Under the pieces are notes generated by a model. The model had not been told where the DNA came from, ran no database searches, and was given only the letters and a program-made list of their open reading frames with translations. A program made the position numbers and the translations under genes. From Lampris incognitus (lineage: Eukaryota > Chordata > Actinopteri > Lampriformes > Lampridae), in NCBI RefSeq assembly GCF_029633865.1, contig NC_079215.1, positions 57,017,746 through 57,081,745 on the forward strand: 64,000 nt of DNA. The letters are read 5' to 3'. Every line of letters starts with the position of its first letter. The first letter of the stretch is position 1. Below, piece by piece: positions 21,426 through 33,511 of this stretch.

Positions 21426-22735
21426 AGTTGAGACACAAATCTTTTTGTTTTCATAGCTAACACAACCTAACTCTAACAAATACAGTCATTGATTTTTAAA
21501 AAACAGTTTTTTCTGTTCTTGAAGATCCACCCTGGGGTCAGAAAAACTCCCTTAATTGGACAATCACCCGTCTTCAACGCCTACTTCGCATCAGAAAGAG
21601 AAGAAGTAGGACATTTGTTTTTTTGTAGCACTAGCCCTTTGTGAAAAGCAACGTTTATCAAGATTTTCAACTCCTCGCACCTCAGCTTGGCGCTGGTCCG
21701 CTGGTGCTGGAGGACAGACACCGCGCGGGCCTCCAGCCGATCACGGTGTTGGGATGTGACGACGGGTCAAAAATGAATGAGCAGGGTTTTCTCTCCCCCC
21801 GTGTAGGAGTCTTGGTAACCAGACAGTACAACGCTTTTATAATACCACTTACTCATCTCTGCAGCCTGGCTGCCGTATCGTGTTTATCGTCACTCTGAAC
21901 CTGAAGCGGGCGAGAGTCCTGCTGCTCCGGCACAAAACCCCCGTCCTAATGGGGGGAGAATAATGAGACGACATGAATCAAAGAACTTTCACAGCCGTGG
22001 AGGCTGAGGGCCCTTCTTTGCACTTTCATTTGTTGGGCTGCTTGTGTCGGTTTATCCCATTTGGGGGAAGAAATAAAAACCCCACATATTCAGTGTTGTG
22101 TCTGAGCTGATTATGACACGGTGCATGAACTTGTTTTGTAACCTGAAGTGATGACTGGGGCGGGTTGGGGGGGGAACAAGTGTGTTTGTGCGCGTTTGTG
22201 TGCGTTTGTGTGTCTGTGCTTGCACCATGGCGTGCCAGAATGAGCGTGTGTCGGGTATTGAGGGAAAGGAGATGGGTTGTTTGCTGCTGCCCATTCGCTG
22301 TAAATCTTTGATAATTATTGTGAAGACTGAGGCCTCCATCTTGGGTCTTCTTCTCCGCCCGGCGAGGGAAAAAAAGGGAAGCGTGTCTGCTCGAGTGTTT
22401 CCAGACTGCTCTTACTTTGTCTTCATCGGCTGTTGGTCCTGATCGTTTGCGTGATGAATGGAGTGGACGGGGAAAAGAAGACTGCGCTCCAAGTCCCCTA
22501 ACTTAGCCTGAGCAGTTGGTTTGCCTCAGTCTTAGCTCTGCGTCCACCGTGGTGGACTCCTCGTGTTCTGTGGACGTCCTCCAACTGAGCTTCAGCGGTG
22601 TGTTTGTTTATCTGACCACGTGGCTGTCTGGAGGAACAGATGGGAGGGGAAACTGGTGATTAGTCTTCCCTTCAAAAGATGCATTACAGATAATATCGCT
22701 GAACCGTCCAACCTGACTGTTAAAAGGAGCCCATT
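21426..22735. other. Unannotated intronic stretch
   Basis: A TG-rich patch lies at 22180-22215. No exon or repeat family was recognised. Confidence 0.3.
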
Positions 22736-23125
22736 AGGGGGCGTCCGAGTGGCGTGGCAGTTTATTCTGTTGCCCACCAACACAGGGATCGTCGGTTTGA
22801 ATCCCCTTGTTGCCTCCGGCTTGGTAGGGCGTCCCTACAAACAACTGGCTGTGTCTGCGAGTGGGGAGCCAGGTGTGCGTATGTGTCCTGGTCGCTGCAC
22901 TGGCGCCTCCTCTGGTTGGTTGAGGCACCTGTTCAGGGGGGAGGGGCGTGATCTTCCCACATGCTACGGCCCCCTGGTGAAACTCCTCACTGTCAGGTGA
23001 AAAGAAGCGGCTGGCGACTGACTCCACATGTATCGGAGGAGGCATGAGGTAGTCTGCAGCCCTCCCCGGATCAGCAGAAGGGGTGGAGCAGTAACCAGGA
23101 CGCTACAATTGGGGCAGAAAAGGGC
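22736..23125 (+). mobile_element. Full-length SINE family 2
   Basis: It starts GGGGGCGTCCGAGTGGCGTG with an A-box-like segment, has a degraded B box (GGTTTGAATCCCC), then the GTCCTGGTCGCTGCACTGGC core, the GGTGAAACTCCTCACTGTCA block and the GGATCAGCAGAAGGGGTGGA 3' block. It is the reference copy for the fragments at 2757, 6388, 9936 and 55697. Confidence 0.85.
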
Positions 23126-23774
23126 GGGGGGGGGGGCCCATTCACATCCTACTGCATCCCATATCGATGTTTTCACAAAAGTGTCAGTTAAGCATGCACA
23201 ACATACCCCTATGAGACTGTCTAAAGACACTCCGGGTCAACCACTACCTAACCTTAGCCCTAAACTTAGCTACTAGCTTACCTTGAACTTAGCCATTATA
23301 ACCTGTATGTCATCAATATTCATATATTTGGCTGGACGTTTGATATTGGAGTGTGTGGAACACCTGGCACATCGCTATACAGATACAGAAGGGTTCCTTG
23401 CCCTTTACTGGTGCCTTGGCAAAGGTGCCTACATAGGACATCATGGGATGAGAAGGCCTTGGGTAAAAGCTACGCGTCCCATTGTTGATACTAAACACCT
23501 AACGTCTTCGCTCAATTGAAGTTGGCCTGGGTAGGAGTGATAGCTCAATGCTCTGAGTGGAAATACAGATAAATCTCAGCCGGCTGGTTGACGACCAGAG
23601 GCCTCAACCGTACATTTACAACCTATCAAGTCAGGGACCCTCAGTCTCTCGGTCTTATTTCACTTTGATTGGCTGGCTATTTTCTTGTGCTGCGAAGACG
23701 TCCTGGAGGTGTTGACGTGAGTGTGGTGTCCCCTGAGGCGTGGCCACAAGGCTAATGTCTGTCTCTATACATTG
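23126..23774. other. Unannotated intronic stretch
   Basis: Nothing was recognised. Confidence 0.3.
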
Positions 23775-23817
23775 GTCTCTCGCTCTCTCTTGCTCTCTCT
23801 CTCTCTCGCTCGCTTGT

Positions 23818-23856
<39 letters not shown>

Positions 23857-24045
23857 CGCTCGCTCTTGCTTGCTTGTTCGCTGTCTCTCTCGCTTGCTCG
23901 CCCTCTCTCTCTCTCTCTCTCTCTCTCGCTCGCTCGCTTGCTCTCGCTTGCTTGTTCGCTGTCTGTCTCTCTCTCTCTCTCTCTCTCGCTTGCTCTCTCT
24001 CACTCGCTTGTTCGCTCTCTCTCTCGCTCTCTCTCGCTCGCTTGT

Positions 24046-24090
<45 letters not shown>

Positions 24091-24225
24091 CGCTCGCTTG
24101 CTCTCGCTTGCTTGTTCGCTGTCTGTCTCTCTCTCTCTCTCTCTCTCGCTTGCTCTCTCTCGCTCGCTTGTTCGCTCTCTCTCTCGCTCTCTCTCGCTTG
24201 CTCGCCCTCTCTCTCTGTCTCTCTC
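23775..24225. repeat. Compound CT microsatellite with CGCTTGCTTGTTCG interruptions
   Basis: (CT)n blocks alternate with CGCTCGCTCGCTTGCTCTCG and CTTGTTCGCT segments in a higher-order pattern: 23925-24010 nearly repeats at 24085-24165. The long open frames through it are an effect of the repeat. Confidence 0.95.
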
Positions 24226-24460
24226 GTCCCTTTATCCTGGTCCAGTTTATGGTATTTGAAGCCATCGTTCCCACAGCATCACGTTGGTGATATCATGAAG
24301 TATCTTCTAAACTCTGCAGCTTCATCAACAGCTGTGGGCCTAATGGAGTCGTGACTGACTGGTGGCTTGAATTCAAAATGACTGTGATTAACAACGCCAT
24401 CTTTTTCAAACTACCTTAAAACACGCATCTATTTCCAGGGGGCCTTGAGGATTTTCTCTG

Positions 24461-24550
24461 AGTAGAATAAACCAAGTCAGTATGTAGAATAAACCAAGTC
24501 AGTATGTAGAATAAACTAAGTCAGTATGTAGAATAAACTAAGTCAGTGTG
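24461..24550. repeat. Four copies of a 22-bp tandem repeat
   Basis: The unit is TGTAGAATAAACCAAGTCAG plus TA, with a C/T change in the last two copies. Confidence 0.9.
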
Positions 24551-25336
24551 TTCATCTAAGAACATTTGGACCGTGATTACTCGCATATTTTGTCAATGGT
24601 ACAACGATCAGTTTTAAGGCTGATCAAGCATACACCCCCCCCTCCCCGTACCCCCATACCCCCAGACACACTGCTAGCTCTCTGTTGTTGCACATCTGAT
24701 GGGGGGGGGGGGTTGATGGTGGTGGGATGAGGGGGAGGGAGGGTCAGTGATAACATGTGATAACAGGTTTGGCTCTAGTGGTCTTTAATGTGAAAGAACA
24801 ATCTCACACACACACACACACACAATCAGTTGCATACTGTAAAAACCCGTGCACACCCCCCCACAGGGAGGGGGCGTGGGCCTTTTCACAATGGAGGTGT
24901 GGTTATAATGACACCAGAAATATTAACGAAAAATAAACATTACAAGCGCGTGCACACACACATGCACGCAACAGTTACGTGACTTACAGTAAAATGGTCA
25001 CTACGTGATGTATGCTCGGCCAGATAGCTACGTCAGTAGTTGATGTCATCCTCACCTAGGAGTAAAGCCCGTCACACAAACCATGTGACGCTAACCAACG
25101 TACAGCTCTGAAACAGCAAGCCCAAAGCATCCGATATGATGGCAACGGGCACGAGCAAACTGTAGCCGCTCACGCGAGGCCGAGACACAGGTCAGAACGG
25201 ACACACAATCCTAATGGACCCGCCCCGTACATGAACAAGCACAGAACACAGACACACAAATAGGCTAGGCCAAAAGCTTACCCTGAGTTAATTTGATACC
25301 ATGATTAATAAATATCCCTAGCAGAATCGAATGCCC
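24551..25336. other. Unannotated intronic stretch
   Basis: Short C, G and CA runs lie at 24636-24830. No gene was recognised. Confidence 0.3.
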
Positions 25337-25698
25337 CTGGCTCAACTCGACTCGACTCTATTCGACTCTACTCGCTTTACTTTTTGGAGGTTCGTTTTCC
25401 ACTGCAGATAGTACCCCCTCACGGCTGGTCACTTGTGGGCGTGTTGACTAGTTTTTTTAGCTAGGTTTTTATTTACATTTAAATAAATATACATATGTTT
25501 ACGTTTAATTATATTTATTTTATTTATTTATAGTGGCATTTTCGTGTCACCTTTTAGTATCGGCTCAGCTCACTTGGAACCTCGACGGAGGTGGTACCAA
25601 AAAAAGTACCTGGTACTAGACATCCCTAACTTTTGCCCAATGAAAAACCAAAAAAAAAAAGAAAAAAAAAAGAGTAGAGTTGAGTTGAGTTGAGCCAG
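25337..25698. mobile_element. Non-autonomous DNA transposon with CTGGCTCAACTC ends
   Basis: The left end CTGGCTCAACTCGACTCGAC is matched in inverted form by the right end (GTTGAGTTGAGCCAG, closing at 25698). The interior has GTACCAAAAAAAGTACCTGG and no coding frame. It lies just past the 3' side of the hAT remnant. Confidence 0.75.
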
Positions 25699-25741
25699 TA
25701 CCATGCGGTGGAAAAGGAGGAAAATATGTTTTTTCTTACTT

Positions 25742-26610
25742 TTAACAATGACCAAGATGTCCTGTCCTCCTTGCGTTCCCCTGTGTGAATTCCTTGACGA
25801 TGGCAGTGTTTGTTAAATCCATGTGGCGAGCATGCTGGCCTGCAGTGCTGAGAATCACTAGTCCGGAGAGTCGGTCCTGGGACACAGTGCTTCTCAGGTA
25901 GTTTTTGATGATTTTCAGTTTTGAAGAAGATCTCTCAGAGCTTGCCACAGTGACGGGAATGGTTAAAGCTTGAGAGCAGCAGCCACCAAGCAGAATAGAT
26001 GCATGTCTCAGGAACAGGTGCTCGGTCACATCTTTAATTGAACCCATTTCCATGGTTTTTATTTCTGACCTCGGAGCACTTCAAAATGAAAGTAGCTGTG
26101 ATGGAAAGTCTGATGAAAGGTCATCCTTGTAGAGTAGGGCTAGTGTCTCGGTGGATGTGCGCAACGCATCATCGTTTGCCTGTGTGAGTTCACTGGGACA
26201 TAAACAACAGAATCTCTTGGCACCCATCGCTCTGAATTGATGTTTGAGTTGGGAAACAACGGTATCACTGCACACTTTAAAGACGCCTACTTTGAAACGT
26301 TCCTCTGGACTTGTGAGACGCTGACCCTCACAGAGCTCATCAAAATGTCGCTTTCTGCGTCCATTTAAATTCTCCAAGAAGCTTTCTGTGCTATGCTTTT
26401 GGTGTGTTCAAACTCATCCCTTAGCTGTGATGGAGTGTTGCATGCAGTGCTCAGTAGGTCTGTTGCATGGAAGAGGTCCATATCCTGCTTCTGAAATAAC
26501 CTGGACACTGTATTTACCAACTGCAAAATCTTTTCCTGCATCACTCTCATCATTGCAAATTCCAAAGTTTCAGTTGACTTATTAAGTGGCCTCTGCTTGT
26601 TCATCTTTTT
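25742..26610 (-). pseudogene. hAT transposase remnant, C-terminal part (ZMYM1/TTF type)
   Basis: The last segment (25742-26053) contains ALTIPVTVASSERSSSKLKI and then IIKNYLRSTVSQDRLSGLVI, the hAT C-terminal dimerisation region. Upstream on the minus strand, 26081-26377 holds KRHFDELC...LTSPEERFKVGVFKV, and 26365-26604 holds the preceding helical part (LSTACNTPSQLRDEFEHTKS). The pieces overlap in different frames, so the gene is dead. The upstream remainder continues at 29220-31300 after nested insertions. This protein class is derived from hAT transposons and is common in fish. Confidence 0.85.
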
Positions 26611-26674
26611 TTTTTTTTTAGTTGAAGACCGATTTTGGTTAGTGCCTGTATAACGTCAGCATAGTGAAATCGAA

Positions 26675-27015
26675 CCCAGATAGCAAAGAATCTTTGGCCC
26701 AAATATGGCCCACATCTGCAGTTATCTTACAGCCCACATTTGGCCTTGAATGACGGCGTTGACTCAGGGTGAGTGTGGCTGCCTCAACTCAGCCACACTT
26801 GGGCCACATTTCGGCCACATCTGGCCCACATAGTATGTGCTCTAACCCAAGTTAAGCCCGGTTCATTACATTTGGGCCATATGCCGTAACCCAAGTCAGG
26901 CCTGGCTTATGGCGTTTGGGCCACGTCTGGGCCACGCAACAGTTGCCAGTGCCGTAACTGAGCCGTAAGTACCAAACCTGCCCCAGATTAGGGCCAAATG
27001 TGTCTGCTAACTGGG
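26675..27015. mobile_element. MITE with CCCAGATAGC ends and TGGCCCA repeats, copy 1
   Basis: The terminal words CCCAGATAGCAAA and GTCTGCTAACTGGG are imperfect inverted repeats. The interior is full of TTTGGGCCA/TGGCCCACAT words in both orientations. Copies also lie at 60338-60626 and 55952-56335. Confidence 0.75.
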
Positions 27016-27104
27016 AAGCACGTGAATAGAATCATGCCTAGACATCCACCATGTTGGACGAAGTCTTTTCAATGTTGGTTTAGAATTAAGATGGTTTTCC
27101 AACA

Positions 27105-29215
27105 CGTCCCGTTTTTTCTATAACAAATTTTATTCAAAAAATCTGCACATATGATGATACAGATTCATATTTTTCTTTTAAAACAATATCCCCCCATTAT
27201 CCCTCCTTAGCCACCAACAAACCCCTCCCTGCTTACAAAAACAAGATAGTTATAAGTAGAATAGCTAAGTAAAAATAATAGTAATTGAATACATTAAATA
27301 AATACAGATAACAAAATAATTGTACAGCTAAAAAAAAATAAAATAAGGAATGTGCAACTGGTATTTATACAACATCATCATGTCAACCTAACCTTAAGCA
27401 CTGCCTGCATCCTGCAAGGTCACAGTTTAAGATGTATGTACCCATACCCTGTTACATCTGCACACATATTTACCCACTCATACATACACTTCATGTACCT
27501 ACGTACACGCAACTATATGCATATGTGTGCATACCCCCCACCCCCAGAACAGTCCAGTTATCGACATCCAATCTTACTTCCAAGATCTATCCTCCAAGAT
27601 CTCAATTCCAATCTTACTTCCAAGATCTCACATCCAATCTGACTTCCAAGATCTATCCTCCAAGATCTCACTTCCAATCTTACTTCCGGGATCTATCCTC
27701 CAAGATCTCACTTCCAATCTGACTTCCAAGATCTATCCTCCAAGATCTCACTTCCAATCTGACTTCCAAGATCTATCCTCCAAGATCTCACTTCCAATCT
27801 GGCTTCTAAGATCTATCCTCCAAGATCTCACTTCCAATCTTACTTCCAAGATCTATCCTCCAAGATCTCACTTCCAATCTGGCTTCCAAGATCTGTCCTC
27901 CAAGATCTCACTTCCAATCTGACTTCCAAGATCTATCCTCCAAGATCTCACTTCCAATCTGACTTCCAAGATCTATCCTCCAAGATCTCACTTCCAATCT
28001 GGCTTTCAAGATCTATCCTCCAAGATCTCACTTCCAATCTGACTTCCAAGATCTACCCTCCAAGATCTCACTTCCAATCTTACTTCCAAGAGCTATCCTC
28101 CAAGATCTCACTTCCAATCTGACTTCCAAGATCTATCCTCCAAGATCTCACTTCCAATCTGGCTTTCAAGATCTATCCTCCAAGATCTCACTTCCAATCT
28201 GACTTCCAAGATCTACCCTCCAAGATCTCACTTCCAATCTGACTTCCAAGATCTATCCTCCAAGATCTCACTTCCAATCTGGCTTCCAAGATCTATCCTC
28301 CAAGATCTCACTTCCAATCTGACTTCCAAGATCTACCCTCCAAGATCTCACTTCCAATCTTACTTCCAAGAGCTATCCTCCAAGATCTCACTTCCAATCT
28401 GACTTCCAAGATCTGTCCTCCAAGATCTCACTTCCAATCTGACTTCCAAGATCTATCCTCCAAGATCTCACTTCCAATCTGACTTCCAAGATCTATCCTC
28501 CAAGATCTCACTTCAAATCTTACTTCCAAGATCTATCCTCCAAGATCTCACTTCCAATCTTACTTCCAAGATCTATCCTCCAAGATCTCACTTCCAATCT
28601 GACTTTCAAGATCTATCCTCTTAAGATCTTACTTCCAATGTTACTTCCAAGATCTATCCTCCAAGATCTCACTTCCAATCTTACTTCCAAGATCTATCCT
28701 CCAAGAACTCACTTCCAAGATCTATCCTCCAAGATCTCACTTCCAAGCTGACTTCCAAGATCTTACTTCCAATCTTACTTCCAAGATCTATCGTCCAAGG
28801 GACAGACTGCATTGTTTCGAAGTGAGAGATGAATGTTTGCCGTGTTTTTAAAACATTCCAGTTGAGCCAAATTTGATCTTTTCCAATTTCAGAAGTGACA
28901 TTAAGTCCCGCAGCCAGGACGTGTTTTTTTTGCGGGGGGGGGGGGGTTCTCCTTTATAAGAGGAGAATTCGATGACGGGCAATTAAAGAGGCAAATGAGA
29001 TTATGTTAGTTTGTTTGGCAGTCCTTCTAAAACCCTCTTCAGGGGCACCAGAGATAGCAATCTGAGACGATGGGTGCGGAGTCAGTCCCAGTATCTCTGA
29101 TATAAGGTCAACAAATAGACCTCCAGTATTCCACCAAGCTCGGGCATGACCAGAACATATGAGTCAAGTCTGCTGGTGCCTAAGAACACCATGTCCCATC
29201 TTTTCATGCTCTGGC
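27105..29215 (-). pseudogene. 5'-truncated L1 3' end inserted in the hAT element
   Basis: Near 29110-29175 the minus strand encodes DLTHMFWSCPSLVEYWRSI, the C-terminal cysteine/histidine segment of L1 ORF2. Near 28960-29050 it encodes NIISFASLIARHRILL, close to the ORF2 end. The remainder is 3' untranslated sequence, enlarged by the 40-bp array, and the 3' end is near 27110-27130 (oligo-T on the plus strand). hAT coding sequence resumes on both sides, so the L1 landed in a pre-existing hAT copy. Confidence 0.8.
27567..28799. repeat. 40-bp minisatellite, about 31 copies
   Basis: The unit reads CAAGATCTCACTTCCAATCT followed by KACTTCCAAGATCTATCCTC, two related 20-bp halves each carrying AGATCT. 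Copies are over 90% alike in the middle, and the array decays at 28620-28799 with half-units and an insertion. Confidence 0.97.
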
Positions 29216-29219
29216 CAAA

Positions 29220-29468
29220 AAACAAAAAACAAAAAACGAAGTGTTTGTACAATGTCATAGTACTCTTTGAGTTCTGCGATCGGTTGGCAAGCATCATTCA
29301 ACACTAAATTCAAATTATGTGCAGCACATATATACAACATTTGGTTCTTTATCAAGGATACGTTTCTGCACACCAGAATAAATGCCACTCAGAACACCAG
29401 CTCCGTCATATCCTTGCCCTCTGCACTTTTTAAGGACAGTCCCTTTTTCTCCATCACTTCAAGGATTT
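29220..29468 (-). pseudogene. hAT transposase remnant, central part
   Basis: The minus strand encodes ICAAHNLNLVLNDA and ELKEYYDIVQTLRFLF, the conserved CAAHNLNL motif of ZMYM1/TTF-type hAT proteins, preceded by GYDGAGVLSGIYSGVQK in another frame. It is interrupted by the L1 on one side and by an interspersed repeat on the other. Confidence 0.8.
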
Positions 29469-29940
29469 TTCAAGATTTCAAGATTTCGTTTATTGTCATT
29501 TTCATGATGCACCTGCACACAACGAAATGCAATTTCTCCCAGCCCACGGCAGCGCAACAGAAAGGATAAAAATACACATCCAAGAGTCCCCTAAAAACAA
29601 CACCACTCAAAACATGAAAACAGAGTGAACAAAACAAAAAAAACCAGCACAAACAATTAACAACACAGTCCATTAAAGAGCCTTTTCAGTTTAAAAGTTG
29701 ACAGCCGGTGTCTGTTAACAAGTGACCAGCACTGATGTGTATGTGTGTGGTGGTGGTGGTGGGGGGTTTAGAGGGTAGTTGGATGGGCATGACCATGGGG
29801 AAGGGGGGGGCACAGTTTGTTAATAATCCTGACTGCTTGTGGGCAGAAGCTATTTAGCATTCTGCTGGACTGAGTACAGCTGCTCCTGTAGCTCTTCCCA
29901 GACGCAGGAGGGAAAACAGGCTGTGAGGAGGATGGTGACT
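29469..29940 (-). repeat. Interspersed LINE-tail-like repeat inserted in the hAT gene
   Basis: It starts CAAGATTTCGTTTATTGTCA and includes ACGAAATGCAATTTCTCCCA, TTAATAATCCTGACTGCTTG and AGTACAGCTGCTCCTGTAGC, words typical of a common fish LINE 3' end. It separates two hAT coding segments. Confidence 0.65.
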
Positions 29941-29944
29941 TTTG

Positions 29945-30535
29945 CTACGAGCCCTTCTGCAGATTGAGCCGAGATACCCTGAAATCCTAGAAAACTTGGC
30001 GTTACCATTGTTGTCTTTCCGAACTGTGGTAAACCTGAAAACTCTGAGTTGGTCGACTTACTTAAATCCTGAGTAGTGTCCATTAAGATTGAACAAAACC
30101 TGGCGTCCTTTATTCCAGAAACACCCGGGTCGCGCGCTTCCTGCGATAACGACACAATTAATTCGTTTTGAATTGAAGGGCTCAAATAATTCACGTTGCT
30201 TCCCTTCATTCGAGTAACTCCCGCAACATGGGGCCATATTGAGCCAGCGATTCTATCACCGACAAGAAGTTCCTATTTTTGAGCTCACCCAGTTTCTCAA
30301 GATGACCCCCGAAACCTGTGTTACATGAAGCTAACGCCCGAGGGACATCTGCGATTCGTGTTGACGCCAAAACTAAAACAACAAAACGAACAAAAGACAT
30401 CTTGATATGTGTATTCGCTCTTTAGTCCACTATCCACTGTGAGGTCATTTTTCCATGTGTCAAATACCACACATGCCGCAAGATGTGCACGGGATGATTT
30501 GTGTTTCTTGGTTTTGCCAGATAGCCCTACAGCCC
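29945..30535 (-). pseudogene. hAT transposase remnant, N-proximal part
   Basis: The minus strand encodes NVNYLSPSIQNELIVSLSQE and FCSILMDTTQDLSKST, then, upstream in another frame, SCNTGFGGHLEKLGELKNRN and SRAHLAACVVFDTWK. This order agrees with ZMYM1-like hAT proteins. Frame changes at about 30205 and 30330 show decay. The MITE at 30537 cuts it. Confidence 0.85.
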
Positions 30536-30536
30536 A

Positions 30537-30853
30537 GGGGCCTCGTGTATCAGTCGTTACTATGGGCAAATGTGTTCTTACACCCCCATGGGATTTCTTA
30601 GCCCTGGAGTTGTCTCAGAGACCAGCGTAGAACCTGGGTGAGCCCTGAATGCAGACACCGATGAGCTAACGCCGACGTCTTCGCAGGCCTGGGTTGCTCG
30701 TTGCAATAGGCAGGCGATATATGTTAGGAGGAAGGAATTACAAATAACCATCATGCTTTGCTGCTGACTGTCAGACAATCTTGAGTGTTAGGAAATCCCA
30801 TGGGGTGTGTAGGCACAGATTTGCCGATAGTAACGACTGATACGCGAGGCCCC
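30537..30853. mobile_element. MITE with long terminal inverted repeats, copy 2
   Basis: The ends GGGGCCTCGTGTATCAGTCG and CGACTGATACGCGAGGCCCC are near-perfect inverted repeats. The interior matches 11755-12065 in the opposite orientation. It sits inside the hAT remnant. Confidence 0.85.
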
Positions 30854-31300
30854 TGGAGAGCTGGTGGGACGGACGCCTCCTATCAGAAAAAAGCCAACAC
30901 GGCTGACAATACTCGCAGTCCATCTTCAGACAATGGCACAGCCGTTTCCGAGGGCCCTTACAACCACACCTAGAACATTTGCAATAGTAGTCGTTTGAGA
31001 AGCACCTGCCATTTTCATCCCTGGGGAAAGGGTCCCTCAGGTTTGCGTGAGCTCAGGTCAAGTACGGTCCTCTTCACCGTGGGATCTGTTAGCCCTGGCT
31101 GATGGATTCTGCGCATCATTTTCGGCACGTGATTTTGTTAGCTCCTCGTGATGGCCATCATCAGGCTCCGTCTCCACGTCGGCCTGTTGATCAGGACGGG
31201 TGCAGCTAGCAGCGTTAGCCTCCACGTTGCTAACAACAGATGCACTTGTCCCAGTGCTCTCTGCATCCCCGGCATTTCTAGTCGCTTTCACAGCCATAAA
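30854..31300 (-). pseudogene. Possible N-terminal part of the hAT remnant
   Basis: A minus-strand frame (31058-31297) starts with ATG and encodes a low-complexity acidic N-terminus (ADVETEPDDGHHEELTKSRA). It continues toward the TTF-type zinc-finger position at 30860-31030, where only decayed sequence remains. The assignment rests on position and orientation. Confidence 0.4.
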
Positions 31301-31581
31301 TACTGGATATTTTCGGTAGTTTCGCTTGATTTATTTATTTCCCATTTTGCCGTTCTTGTGGTGTTTTCGCTTGCTCATTTTGAATTGCTGCTGCACACTT
31401 GTCTTTTGCATGATGTCTACACAAGGTTAACGTTCAAAAATCACGGGGGCGACTGTGATTGGACAACACAGGCTACCGTGTTTTTAAAATGTATTTCCTT
31501 TAAAACAATTTTAAGGTGGACTGCACGATAACGGTTGGCTCCCGGGCTTTTTTTTAATTTGAAAAGTAATAAATAAATAAG

Positions 31582-31955
31582 GACGGCACAGTGACGCAGT
31601 GGTTAGCGCAGTTACCTCACAGCAAGAAGGTCCTGGGTTCGAGCCCCTGGTAGTCCAACCTTGGGGGTCATCCAGGGTCGTCCTCTGTGTGGGGTTTGCA
31701 TGTTCTCTCCGTGTCTGCGTGGGTTTCCTCCGGGGGCTCCGGTTTCCTCCCACAGTCCAAAGACATGTGGGTCGGGTGGATCGGCCGTACTAAATTGTCC
31801 CTAGGTGTTTACGTGTGAATGTGTGTGTGGGCCCGGTTTAATGGCTTGGCGGCCTGTCCAGGGTGTGTCCCCGCCTGCTGCCCTATAACTGCTGGGATAG
31901 GCTCCAGCATCCCCGCGACCCTGAGAGCAGGATAAGTGGTTCGGGGGATGGATGG
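31582..31955 (+). mobile_element. Family 1 SINE, full length
   Basis: The head is GGCACAGTGACGCAGTGGTT with B box GGTTCGAGCCCC. The core contains GGGTTTCCTCCGGGGGCTCC and the tail ends in GGGATGGATGG. Confidence 0.9.
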
Positions 31956-33457
31956 AGAGTGCATGCCTTGCAGGCTCCTCCCCTAGGCCTCAGCGCACAA
32001 TCAAAAGCAGAAGTACAGACGCACACCCACACGGACAGTAACACAGGTTTTTACATAACATTCGAAATTACGAGGGTCTCGTGAAATCCAAGAAATCCCC
32101 CTTCTCTTGCCGAAAAAACAAAAACCCAGCACCCAGTCAGAGTCGTGCAGCATTATACCCTATCAACTCCAATGCAGCATGTGTAGCATGTCAGGCGAAT
32201 TACATGTTGGACACGACTATTACATGTACCACTGCCAGCCCCTGGCTGGGGGCAGGAGATGTGATTAAGAATCCACTGGGGGGGCTGTTTTCCCCCTCAG
32301 TTTCCGCCCACCCATTCCACCCCTAAACCTCAATTACTGCTGTTATTGTTATAAAGTGATTTTTGCCCCCTCTACTGCGATCCCGCTGGCCCGCTGCTGT
32401 GTGAGGAGGGAAGACGGAGAGACATCATGAATAATGTAGACTTCCAGGGGGCCTTATCTCCTTCATCTGCCCATTTCTCTTCCCTCCCCCCAGCTCTCCC
32501 TCTAATTAGTGTTTACAAATTTGTTTCCCATCCCTTGTTCTTTGCAGTTGGAAGCGTGGCGTCGTGGCAAGAAGCCGACCTGACTGGGCTCCGAGAGCTT
32601 AATTCTTGGCCGCGGCCCCGATCGGAGACTGGCGGAGGCTTTCCCCCGACGCTCCCCCGCATGTCCTTAAAAGCAGGGAACGTCTGTCTGCTTGGTCGCA
32701 CACTTTCAGCGCTGTTTCTCCCCCTGTCTGAGGGGTGAGTCAGCATTTGGAAGTATGACAAGTCTTCAGTTTGGACCTACATGCATTTATGCGCCGGCCT
32801 GCCGTACTCTGGAGATGAGATTTCAAACAGGCACATTTATTATTCAGCGCATTTGTCAAACGCTTACAAATGTATGAAAGGTGGTTCATCCACCCGTGTG
32901 ATTGGAACAATATTTTCAAGCCAAAATAATGTTTTACGTACCCCAAACTGTTATCGTATCACAGCATTCTACCAACACGGGGGGGATGCTTTCAGAGCAA
33001 ACGTGTTGTTGGTTAGTTTGGGAAGACATCTGAAGGAGGGAGGCTGCTTCTGGGACTTTCCTTGAGCTTAAGTGGGTCAGCGCGGTTTGATTTGAGGTCT
33101 GCCGCCACTGCGGTTCACTGGAAAACTGATGCACCGGGTGTCACGTGGTGTTGCGACACCCCCCATGCCCGTCGGCTCAGCATCTCTTTCTCACATAAAG
33201 GCCGCCATTCAGAACCCGGGGCCGTACGTTCACGGCGCACCTGCCCGCCTGGCACGCCATACATCCGTGATGGCAGCAAGCCGCTGAAGCCTTAATGCTC
33301 CCGGCCTGTGCATATAGCGATAAACCCGGCCCGCTGGACGAGGGGTTTCAAAGGCTCCATTGCAGGCACCAAACCTAATGATGTCATCATGTTCCCTGTA
33401 GAATAGAGCTGAATAATAACGCCTGGCCCCTGACTCTCTTCCACGGTGTAAGGCTAG

Positions 33458-33511
<54 letters not shown>

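Noticed and set aside
23721..24354. Ser/Leu-rich and Arg/Glu-rich frames on both strands
   Set aside because: CT microsatellite translation.
27432..28799. CRISPR-like regular array
   Set aside because: The units are contiguous with no unique spacers, the context is vertebrate and no cas genes are present. It is a minisatellite.
32427..32738. 103-codon frame as an additional SorCS exon
   Set aside because: There is no similarity to VPS10, PKD or leucine-rich segments, and the flanking splice signals are not convincing.
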